Both the position numbers and the translations under genes were made by a program. From the NCBI GenBank assembly GCA_965221555.1, contig OZ244895.1, positions 3,782,001 to 3,846,000 on the forward strand: DNA of 64,000 nt, read 5' to 3'. The notes under the pieces were generated by a model. The model worked only from the letters and a program-made list of their open reading frames with translations, was not told the DNA's origin and ran no database searches. The DNA comes from JAJEAD01 sp965221555 (GTDB lineage Bacteria > Pseudomonadota > Gammaproteobacteria > HK1). Positions 24,688 to 32,108 of the stretch are shown here, piece after piece (position 1 is the first letter of the stretch; each line of letters starts with the position of its first letter).

Positions 24688-24734
24688 GAGCGCCACCGCG
24701 CGTCGATCCCCCACGTTCCAAGCGGTACGGAGTC

Positions 24735-25934
24735 CTAGTGCCGCAGCCCCATGCGCTTGAGGATCGGGATGACGTGCCGCTCCATCTGTCCCAGGGCCCG
24801 CTGCGGGTCGAAGAACCCGACGACCAGATTGTCGACTCCCACCTCGTGCAAGGCCCGCATCTTCTCCGCCACCGTCTCGTAGCCGCCGAAGAACTGATGG
24901 CCGTGCATGCCGAGCGCGACCTTCATGAACTGCTCCCGGCCGAGTCCCAGGTAGCGATCCTGCTCTCCCTCGACCTCCATCTCCGAGGATGTGCCGACCG
25001 CCTGTTGCATGAAGAACCGGATCGCCTCGACATCCGCCTCTTCTTCGAGCCACGCGACGGTTTCGGCGGCTTGCGCGTCGGTGTCCTCCATCACGCAGTA
25101 GCACATCGCCCCGACCCGCACCCTGCGTTCGTACTTCGCGGCCAGCGTGTGGGCCTTCTCCACCGCCCAGCGGTAGTCATCGAGACTGCCCTTTGGCGAG
25201 GCCGCGAACACCCAGTCCGCCTGCCGGCAGGCAAAGTCGAAGCCCTCTTCCGAGAGACCCGCATTCATGATGATGGGGCGGGGTCTTCGCACCGGCTTCG
25301 GCGCCACGTAACCCCCGTAACACTGGTAGTACTCGCCCTCGAAGTCGACCGGATCGTCGTAAGCCCACAAGTACTTCATCAGAGTCACGAACTCGTCGGC
25401 CATGTCGTAGCGTACCGGACCCGGCGGGCGCTCCTTGTATCCGAACTTCGCGAAGTCGGTATGGATCATCCCCGCCACCACGTTGATCCCCCAGCGCCCC
25501 TGGGACACGAAGTCCGCACATGCGCCAAGCTTGGCGATGTGCATCGGATGAAAACGGTAGCCGACGTGCACCGTGCCGAACAGGTTCATGCGTTCCGTCA
25601 CGAGCGCGCTGGCGGTGCCGGCGGTGGCGAAATCGAGCCCTTCGCTGTTCCACCCGGTCGCCCCACCCCAGCCACTCCACATGCCGTACTGAACCTGGTG
25701 GTCGAATCCGATGCGGTCGGCCTCGGCGAGCAGCCTGGAGGCGGTCGGCCAGTGCCAGTAGTCCTTGTAGCGCGCGGGATCGGAAAGCACCGCCTTGGTC
25801 GCCGAGAGCCCCGAACTCACGTTCCAGGCGAACAGCGAGAGCTCCATCGGCTGCCCGGTTGCCGCTTCCGGCTGGCCGCCGGGATCGAATGGACCCCGCA
25901 GGACTTCGGCCTTGACGGTGCGCCCGGTGGTCAT
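24735..25934 (-). CDS. LLM flavin-dependent monooxygenase, RutA-like
   Basis: A 399-residue class C flavin monooxygenase (bacterial luciferase superfamily) resembling pyrimidine oxygenase RutA and alkanesulfonate monooxygenases. Motifs: LLAEADRIGFDHQVQYGMW, the family block SQGRWGINVVAGMIHTDFAKFG (compare G-G-R-x-G-x-N-x-V-[TS]-G), YDMADEFVTLMKYLW, and PIIMNAGLSEEGFDFACRQADWVFA. It needs FMNH2 from a separate reductase, which is not encoded nearby. The start ATG 25934 is 37 bp from the next upstream gene's stop, so it may be cotranscribed with the agmatine-deiminase-like gene. Substrate not predictable; a nitrogen heterocycle is possible. Confidence 0.82.
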   Translation of the reverse strand: MTTGRTVKAEVLRGPFDPGGQPEAATGQPMELSLFAWNVSSGLSATKAVLSDPARYKDYWHWPTASRLLAEADRIGFDHQVQYGMWSGWGGATGWNSEGLDFATAGTASALVTERMNLFGTVHVGYRFHPMHIAKLGACADFVSQGRWGINVVAGMIHTDFAKFGYKERPPGPVRYDMADEFVTLMKYLWAYDDPVDFEGEYYQCYGGYVAPKPVRRPRPIIMNAGLSEEGFDFACRQADWVFAASPKGSLDDYRWAVEKAHTLAAKYERRVRVGAMCYCVMEDTDAQAAETVAWLEEEADVEAIRFFMQQAVGTSSEMEVEGEQDRYLGLGREQFMKVALGMHGHQFFGGYETVAEKMRALHEVGVDNLVVGFFDPQRALGQMERHVIPILKRMGLRH

Positions 25935-25970
25935 CGACGTGGCTCCATGGCGCTTCCCGCGGCTCGTGGC

Positions 25971-27107
25971 TCAGGGCGATCCGGAGCCGGCGGACATCGG
26001 AAGCGCCGGCTGGTCGTTGGTATGGCAGTGTACGCCGCCTCCGGAGGCCCAGGAGCTCAGCATCTCGATGACATGGACGTCACGCCCGGGAAAGTACGCT
26101 TCGATCCGCGCCTTCGCCGCCGCATCGGTCCGGGGATTGTCGAAGCCGACGGTGATGACGAATCCGTTGCCGACCAGCCAGTTCACGTAGTTCGTGTCGA
26201 AAGTCCGGCCCCGGTATCGGCTCGTGCCCTCGACGGGGTCGCGGAGGACGCGAAAGCCCGCCGCGGCAATCGTCTCCGCCGCGGCGTCGAAGACGGCGGC
26301 GCTGGGGTGGCCTTCGGCGGCGCACTGCGAAGCGCCCGTGCACTGCGCGACGACGACGGTGTCCGGTGCGATGAAACGCGCGATGCCGTCGATGTGGCCG
26401 TTGGTCCGGTCACCTTGGGGCACACCCTCGATGAACACGACCCGGCTCACTCCGAAATGGTGTTTGAGATCCGCTTCAGCCTGCTGCCTGGTGTACTCGC
26501 CGTTGCGCCGGGGGTCGCCGATCACGCTCCAGTTCAGCATGAGCGTGTCGACGCCGTTGAACTCCAGATTGCCGCGTTCGTGGACGATGTCGATGGTGTC
26601 GACCGGGAGGCCGGCCACCTCCGCGACCCTGGCGGGCACCTGGTCGTCGAGCCGGTAGGGCAAATCGGCGCCAAACGCGCCGCCCCAGGCGTCGAAGCGC
26701 CAGTTCTGTACGCGCAGCCGCGCGTCCTCGATGACATAGACCGGTCCGTTGTCTCGCATCCAGGCGTTGTCGTTGGCGATCGCATGCCAGACGATGCTGG
26801 GATGGTCGGGATCGCCACCCTCACGTGCGATGGCCGCCCGCGCATCGGCCATGATCCTCGGCGAGGCATGCAGGATGTGCAGCGTCTCGTAGCGGACAAT
26901 CACGTTCGCCATGCGCGCGAACGCCCTTTCGTGCGACTTCTCCCAGCGTCCCGGCCACTGTAGCCAGATCGCCTCCTGGGGCTCCCATTCCGCGGGGACG
27001 CGCCGCACGCTGTCCCCGCTCGCACGAGCACTGTCGGCACTCATGAGGATGACGACGAGAAGCAGCGCCTCGAGCAGGCGACGGGGGAGCGTTTCGAAGA
27101 CCAGCAT
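25971..27107 (-). CDS. Exported agmatine deiminase/peptidyl-arginine deiminase-family protein
   Basis: A 378-residue guanidino-group-modifying enzyme of the AguA/PPAD family, which hydrolyses agmatine or arginine-like guanidines. The catalytic set is complete: WMRDNGPVYV (Asp), RGNLEFNG, GHIDGIARFI (His and Asp), and the nucleophile Cys in GGGVHCHTNDQP. EWEPQEAIWLQWP is the conserved start of the domain. Unlike cytosolic AguA, the N-terminus is a hydrophobic segment (LLEALLLVVILMSADSARA), which looks like a Sec signal, so the enzyme probably acts in the periplasm or outside. The polyamine importer 29 kb away might take up derived putrescine compounds, but that link is speculative. Confidence 0.82.
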   Translation of the reverse strand: MLVFETLPRRLLEALLLVVILMSADSARASGDSVRRVPAEWEPQEAIWLQWPGRWEKSHERAFARMANVIVRYETLHILHASPRIMADARAAIAREGGDPDHPSIVWHAIANDNAWMRDNGPVYVIEDARLRVQNWRFDAWGGAFGADLPYRLDDQVPARVAEVAGLPVDTIDIVHERGNLEFNGVDTLMLNWSVIGDPRRNGEYTRQQAEADLKHHFGVSRVVFIEGVPQGDRTNGHIDGIARFIAPDTVVVAQCTGASQCAAEGHPSAAVFDAAAETIAAAGFRVLRDPVEGTSRYRGRTFDTNYVNWLVGNGFVITVGFDNPRTDAAAKARIEAYFPGRDVHVIEMLSSWASGGGVHCHTNDQPALPMSAGSGSP

Positions 27108-27556
27108 CGCTTCCCGCCCGCGCTCATCGTGCCGTTGACTCCATCATCGCCTGAATTCTACAGACCGCCCCGCCGCGAATCCTCTTCACGGAACGACCGG
27201 ACGCTCATCCCTCCATATCGCAATGCCCGGCTGCGTTCTCAACGATCAGCCGATTGTAAAGAGCGAACACGAGAGGCGACCGAAGAGGCTCCAACCGGGT
27301 ATGCATTCCCTGGTGACCCTCGGGCGGTGAGACCCATCGAGTGCAGGCCGGAGGCGGCCACTACCGCTGACTCAGGCGGTGGGCCGAATACACCGCAAGC
27401 GATCAGGCCTCGCCTTCCACCTCGCACTGTGAGGCGGAGTCCAAGCCCCTGACGGGGGCAGCCTGGACTCCCGAGCGGACATGACGCCTCGCGGTAGCAC
27501 GAGATTCTCAGCTCCGATTCCGTGGCATGTCAGCCCGTGGGCGAAGCGGGCTGGTG
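27108..27556. other. 449-bp intergenic region bordering the defence island
   Basis: No gene recognised. It separates the deiminase gene from the last gene of the SIR2-HerA operon and marks the left edge of the island. Besides the hairpin at 27436-27471, nothing is recognisable. A promoter for the deiminase gene should lie near 27110-27200, where the sequence is less GC-rich. Confidence 0.45.
27436..27471 (-). terminator. Hairpin downstream of the SIR2-HerA operon
   Basis: GGAGTCCA (27436-27443) pairs with TGGACTCC (27464-27471), and within it GCCCC (27445-27449) pairs with GGGGC (27455-27459). It lies about 85 bp past the DUF1828 gene stop. There is no T-run, so it may stabilise the 3' end rather than terminate. 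Confidence 0.45.
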
Positions 27557-28333
27557 TCAGCCCGAAATGCTCTCGCTCAGGAAAAGTGTGATCCGATCCC
27601 GGTTCGCGACCAGGCTGGAGAACTGTTTCTCGCATACGTCGCTGAAACGGGCCAGAACCTTGCGATTTATCGTCTCCTGGTCTTCGAAGATGGCGAGAGA
27701 CCGGAACCTCAGCCCCCACTTCTCGAACTGGAGCAGAGCGATCGTGGCATCGCGTGTCCTGCCGTCACTGGCCAGGCCATGTACGAAGAGCGGCCGAGGC
27801 ATCCCGTTGATTCGGCAATCAACAGGATACATACCTTGAGGATCGTGCTCCGGGTCGCTCCAGTCGAAACACCGGCGCTCCTCGGGAGTCACCTCAATCA
27901 ACAGAGCATGGAGATCCTCCATGAAAGTGGACCGGGCGCGCTCTCTCGAAAGAAAAGAGACATCCGTGATTTTGAGCAGACCCTGAACGAAGGAAAACAG
28001 CGCATCGCCGTAACGATTGTCCGGCACCTCGATTCTCAGCTCTCCCTCCCGATCCTCGATCCAGAACGTGGACAAGGCGTTGGAGATGATTTTCTGGCGT
28101 GTCCCCCGGTGCAGATCCTTCTCTTCGATGTCATAGGTCAGGTGCATGTAGGTATGCGCCTCGTCGGAGAGTACCCACCGTGCTCCCTCCTTCTTCAGGA
28201 CGACAGCCAGGTGATCGCCATCGTCGAAACGAAACGGGGTGAACACCCGAAAACGCTCAGTGCCTTCCTCCGTCAGCTGGATCTTCTGCGACACCTTGCG
28301 GTGGAAATCCTGCTCGATGGTTTCAATGGTCAT
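27557..28333 (-). CDS. DUF1828/DUF1829 domain protein in the SIR2-HerA operon
   Basis: A 258-residue protein. The N-terminal half (FRVFTPFRFDDGDHLAVVLKKEGARWVLSDEAHTYMHL) matches DUF1828, and the C-terminal half (about residue 160 on) matches the partner DUF1829. Both are often found beside mobile and defence genes; their biochemical role is unknown to me. The start ATG 28333 has AGGAGG 8 nt upstream and begins inside the preceding 45-codon ORF (11-bp overlap), so translation is probably coupled. The frame is open to 28447, but that part is the shadow of the small ORF. It closes the operon SIR2, HerA, small ORF, DUF1828. Confidence 0.8.
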   Translation of the reverse strand: MTIETIEQDFHRKVSQKIQLTEEGTERFRVFTPFRFDDGDHLAVVLKKEGARWVLSDEAHTYMHLTYDIEEKDLHRGTRQKIISNALSTFWIEDREGELRIEVPDNRYGDALFSFVQGLLKITDVSFLSRERARSTFMEDLHALLIEVTPEERRCFDWSDPEHDPQGMYPVDCRINGMPRPLFVHGLASDGRTRDATIALLQFEKWGLRFRSLAIFEDQETINRKVLARFSDVCEKQFSSLVANRDRITLFLSESISG

Positions 28334-28460
28334 CTCCGTCCTCCTCGAAGAGGTCGCGCTGCGGCCCGGCCGGGCAGATGCGGTCTTGCCAGTCCGCTGG
28401 AAGGTTTTTGCGCTCCAGTACGAACGACTCGTCTTCCTTATCGACAAACATCACCGCCAT
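28323..28460 (-). CDS. Small acidic protein, 45 residues, between HerA and DUF1828 genes
   Basis: An unrecognised small ORF: MAVMFVDKEDESFVLERKN at the start, then PADWQDRICP and an acidic end RDLFEEDGDDH. It begins 3 bp after the HerA stop (TAA 28464-28466) and ends 11 bp inside the DUF1828 gene, so its place is exactly that of a translationally coupled cistron. About a third of the residues are acidic. No signal peptide or helix is evident. It has no clear Shine-Dalgarno of its own. Tight packing argues for a real gene; an antitoxin-like or inhibitor role for the DUF1828 product or HerA is only a suggestion. Confidence 0.6.
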   Translation of the reverse strand: MAVMFVDKEDESFVLERKNLPADWQDRICPAGPQRDLFEEDGDDH

Positions 28461-28463
28461 GGT

Positions 28464-30578
28464 TTACTCTAACGTGTCAGATGAATCGCCGCCTTGCCAG
28501 ATTCGCGCGATACTGCCCCAGTCGATTTCACGCGACTGTTCTCCGGTCCAGACGCCCCAGAAGGCCGGGTCTGGAGAGTGGGGCCGAAGCTCTTCCGGGA
28601 TGTCCTGAACCTCGACGAGTATCGGTGCGGGTGCGGCCCATCCGAGGAGAATCGCTCTCCGAGTCGGTAAGCTGGCAAGCTCGCGCAAGAGAGTGCCGAG
28701 TCCATCCGGAACCAGTCGTTTCACCAAGTCCTGATCGCGATCGTTGACTAGCCGATGCAGGAGAAAGGTGTTGCACTGCGAAAGCACCGTTGGAGACACC
28801 TCGGACGGTCTTTGCGACGCCAGGACGAGCCCCAGTCCGAATTTCCGCCCCTCGCGAGCTATGCGCTCGAACACCCGCGCGCACTCGCGTCCCGCTGGTG
28901 GGGTGGACTCGCCCCCTAAGTCGCTATGGACGAATGTGTGCGCCTCCTCCAGCACCAGGGTGGTGGGAAGCTCTTTGCCGTTCACTCGGCGGTACCGCTG
29001 CAACGCCTCGAAAATCATGCGGGCGAGCACGCTGACGACGATGTGTATGATCTCGGATGGAACAAGCGAGAGGTCAAGAATTGCAATCGTGCCGTTTTCG
29101 GCTTGGTTACCACCAACGTAGTCTGTAAGCCAACTATTGAGGGTAACTGAGGTAGAGTCTTTTGGATGTATGACGGATCGCAGTCGAACTCCTGTGAGCA
29201 TGCTACGTATCCTAAGCGTCAGTGTTTCAACGAATTGGGCTATGTCACGCCCAGAGTAGTCGGCAGCGAGCGCGTCGACGTATTCGGACAGCTCATCCAC
29301 GGGAAATGGTATCGGGACACCCTCATCTGATGCTGCAGAGTGCGCTTTGTCAAGCCCGATCGCGTCGGATGCCTGTTTGAGCACTTCGTCAACTTTGTCC
29401 AATGCGGCCTCGGAGAAGTCGTTATGCCATTGTTTACCTTTACTAAAGTTACCCCAAGCATCAACCTCTACGTCTTGCGCCGTGGATGCCACAGTCTGGA
29501 ATGCCCTGAGTAGTGTGTCATCGGTACATTCTTGTTTCCGGATGAGATCCTCGAAGTCTCGTTTGATATTTAGAAGAACTTTCGCTACATCCTCCCGTTT
29601 TCCGGGTTGCTGGTGTTCACCGCTTTGAATGAGCACCTTGAGTCGACTCTGATATCTCTTGATCCGGCCTTTGGCCACGGTCTCAAATTCCTCCGGAGGA
29701 CCAAGGCCCGAGCGTAGCCGCCTCAATGCCTCGAACAGCACCGGCCGCTGCACGCCAGGAGCTGCCCCTGTAAACGCAGCCCACTCGGCCCCGTTCCACA
29801 GCCACGCTGGCACCTGCAACGGTTTCGTGTCTGCTTCCGGATCCACCTGAAATAGTCTAACGTCTTGATCATGGAAGGCTCGGGCATACTCGCCGTTCGG
29901 ATCGAGCACGATGAATCTAGCGTTGGGTCGAACATCTCTCTCACATACACTTCTGGACGCTTTCGCTGCGTCTAGCGACCATCGTACGAGTCCGGCCACG
30001 GAACATGACTTGCCTGCCCCGGTGTTTCCGAGAACCGCCAGGTGCCGCCCGAAAAGCTTGTCCGGGTCGACGTGCACGGGTGCCTGGCCCGCGGTCGGAC
30101 AGTGACCAATGAGTACGCGCTTGGTCGTCTCACCTTCACCTTCTACGATTGCACCGAGATGGTCTACGGTTGGTAAGTGAACCGGATCACCGACTGAGGG
30201 GAACACGTCCACGCCACGACGTACCTGAAAGGCAAGCCCGTCTCCCGAAGATCTCGTTTTGAGCGTCCCGATGGGAATCAAGCTAATCACCCGAGATGGA
30301 CTCGGTAGATCGATCAGCCACGAGTCTTTCTGCATCTCCTGTCGCTTCGGGAAGGGGAGGCGCTCGATACGCACCGAGGAGATAATACAGGCGGTTGCAC
30401 CGCCCTCGTTCGGGATCAGCACGTAGCCATTGATACGCGGAAAACTCGCGGGCACCCCTGTATTGATGGCGGTGGCGTGAGGAGCCTCGGTGTCGAGAAG
30501 GACGGAAATCCGGTCAGCAAACACTTCCTCGACCGTGCCGACAACATGGTGTCCAACCGCCTGGATAAGCGCCGTCAT
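28464..30578 (-). CDS. HerA-like hexameric ATPase of a SIR2-HerA defence system
   Basis: A 704-residue FtsK/HerA superfamily ATPase (DUF87 type). A HAS-barrel-like N-terminal region (residues 1-150) precedes the Walker A GNTGAGKS (184-191); a large helical insert of about 200 residues follows; the Walker B is TTLVLEEAHTFVHSD, with a later arginine-rich block FERIAREGRKFGLGLVLASQRPSEV and a sensor-like SQCNTFLLHRL. HerA proteins form DNA-translocating hexamers. The ATG overlaps the stop of the SIR2 gene (ATGA, 30575-30578), the arrangement known from SIR2-HerA anti-phage systems, where the complex depletes NAD+ during infection. Confidence 0.88.
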   Translation of the reverse strand: MTALIQAVGHHVVGTVEEVFADRISVLLDTEAPHATAINTGVPASFPRINGYVLIPNEGGATACIISSVRIERLPFPKRQEMQKDSWLIDLPSPSRVISLIPIGTLKTRSSGDGLAFQVRRGVDVFPSVGDPVHLPTVDHLGAIVEGEGETTKRVLIGHCPTAGQAPVHVDPDKLFGRHLAVLGNTGAGKSCSVAGLVRWSLDAAKASRSVCERDVRPNARFIVLDPNGEYARAFHDQDVRLFQVDPEADTKPLQVPAWLWNGAEWAAFTGAAPGVQRPVLFEALRRLRSGLGPPEEFETVAKGRIKRYQSRLKVLIQSGEHQQPGKREDVAKVLLNIKRDFEDLIRKQECTDDTLLRAFQTVASTAQDVEVDAWGNFSKGKQWHNDFSEAALDKVDEVLKQASDAIGLDKAHSAASDEGVPIPFPVDELSEYVDALAADYSGRDIAQFVETLTLRIRSMLTGVRLRSVIHPKDSTSVTLNSWLTDYVGGNQAENGTIAILDLSLVPSEIIHIVVSVLARMIFEALQRYRRVNGKELPTTLVLEEAHTFVHSDLGGESTPPAGRECARVFERIAREGRKFGLGLVLASQRPSEVSPTVLSQCNTFLLHRLVNDRDQDLVKRLVPDGLGTLLRELASLPTRRAILLGWAAPAPILVEVQDIPEELRPHSPDPAFWGVWTGEQSREIDWGSIARIWQGGDSSDTLE

Positions 30579-31972
30579 ATCGTTTTCTTACCGTCGGTGG
30601 ATTGGTGATACGTCTGTGGCTCATTGTTGGTCTTTGGGGGTTGTCGACGATTCAACAAGTCGACCATTCGCCAGGTTGTGCGATCGATTGCAGGCTTGGG
30701 CAGATAGTGCTTGACCAGCGTGTCCAAATCGCCGAAGTGTGAACCGATGAGCAAGCTGATCTGCGCTTCGTGACCGGTGTTATCACAGAACGTCCGTAGA
30801 CGCCCTCCAGCCTCGTCATAGGAGATGATGACCAGATGCGTCGATGGAATGCTCAACATGTCCCGTAAGACACGATTCACGTGGTCATCCCCAAAGCCGT
30901 AACCGTACGTCACGACCACCGAATTGGGCTGGCAGACGGCTGCGGCGAAGTCGCGAAAGAGCTCTGCGTAGGGGTACTCCAGGGTCTCGACGTCCTTGGC
31001 GGCGTTGGGATAAATCAGTAACTGTTCACCTGGCCGCTGCGGTAACCCGGGGTGGTCGTCTCCCGCGCCAAATGGAAGGGCGCAGCGTTGAACTTCCGAA
31101 CTTCCGGAGGGTCCGGCGGCACTGCGCCAATCTGCGGAGCCGTGAAGCTTCGTGAGGCGTACTACGCCTTCGAGGTACCGAGGCTCTCCACGGATCCCCG
31201 GCGGGTTGTAGTGGAGGTCGACACCAAGTCGCGATGAGTGAAACACGGGCGCGAGGATTCCCACAAAGCGGTCAACAACCCTCATGCCGAGGAGGTCGCA
31301 CCCGTACTCGATGAGTCTGTCGTAATTTACGGTGAAAATGTGAGCGCGCTCTCGCGTTGCAGTCCGGCTGCCGAAGGGGAGCAGAAAGCCACCGAGCAGT
31401 CGGCGAACGTGTTCCAACTTCTGCTGGTCCATATCTCCTGTCAAGGCGGTATTGATGCCGCGCTCCGTCTTAAGGATCTTCTTCAATAACGAACGCAATG
31501 TGTCGTCCAGTTCGGAGTTCCACTCCTCAAGCAGTTTCGCAGCGTCCTTGGCAATACCCTTGGCACTTTCGTCCGTATCCTCATTTCTCGCCAGAACCCG
31601 AAGACCACCGATCAGCTCAGTGATCGTACGTGCTTGATCTTCAATATTTGGTTCCTTGCGGCCGAGGCGTTCCGCACTTTCCTGCGCTGCCTGATTCACC
31701 GCACAGTCGTAGCTGGAACGAAACTCCACCGGATTCATGTCAACGACCGAGGCCTTCGCGGCACAGGCGATGGCGGTCGTGAAGCCACTACCGACCAGCG
31801 CGTTCAGGTGCTCGGCCTGAAACAGCGCGGACAGCCACGGCTCGACGTGTCCACGGTACCGGTCAGGTTGAGGGTCATTTTGGTCGTCCATGGGTGGACA
31901 ATGAGGACCTGCCCGGACGACATGCTTCCTCCAGTTAATCGTGGTGACGCGGGAAGGGTCTGAATCAGTCAT
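30575..31972 (-). CDS. SIR2-family NADase of a SIR2-HerA defence system
   Basis: A 465-residue SIR2-like protein. Visible NAD-pocket motifs are ALVGSGFT (GSG 61-63), the conserved IFTVNYDRLIEYG (VNYD 215-218), RLTKLHGSADW with the catalytic His277, and the late VVTYGYGFGDDHVNRVL (355-364). SIR2 proteins of this defence class act as NAD+ hydrolases that stop phage growth by depleting the cell's NAD+. GGAGGA 5 nt before ATG 31972 fixes the start. The first 40 residues are unusually polar. The gene is translationally coupled to HerA. Somewhat lower GC and different codon choice than neighbouring metabolic genes (for example more AAT, GAT, TTG) suggest horizontal transfer. Confidence 0.88.
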   Translation of the reverse strand: MTDSDPSRVTTINWRKHVVRAGPHCPPMDDQNDPQPDRYRGHVEPWLSALFQAEHLNALVGSGFTTAIACAAKASVVDMNPVEFRSSYDCAVNQAAQESAERLGRKEPNIEDQARTITELIGGLRVLARNEDTDESAKGIAKDAAKLLEEWNSELDDTLRSLLKKILKTERGINTALTGDMDQQKLEHVRRLLGGFLLPFGSRTATRERAHIFTVNYDRLIEYGCDLLGMRVVDRFVGILAPVFHSSRLGVDLHYNPPGIRGEPRYLEGVVRLTKLHGSADWRSAAGPSGSSEVQRCALPFGAGDDHPGLPQRPGEQLLIYPNAAKDVETLEYPYAELFRDFAAAVCQPNSVVVTYGYGFGDDHVNRVLRDMLSIPSTHLVIISYDEAGGRLRTFCDNTGHEAQISLLIGSHFGDLDTLVKHYLPKPAIDRTTWRMVDLLNRRQPPKTNNEPQTYHQSTDGKKTI

Positions 31973-32108
31973 GTCTTCCTCCGGTCAAACTTCGCATACC
32001 TGGTGAGAGTCGGATTCTGTGTGCGGGCAAGTGCGTCGAGCGGAACTCCGACATCGGTACTCGACCGAACATCAAGATTGCCATCGGTACAACTGTCAGG
32101 CTTGAGCC

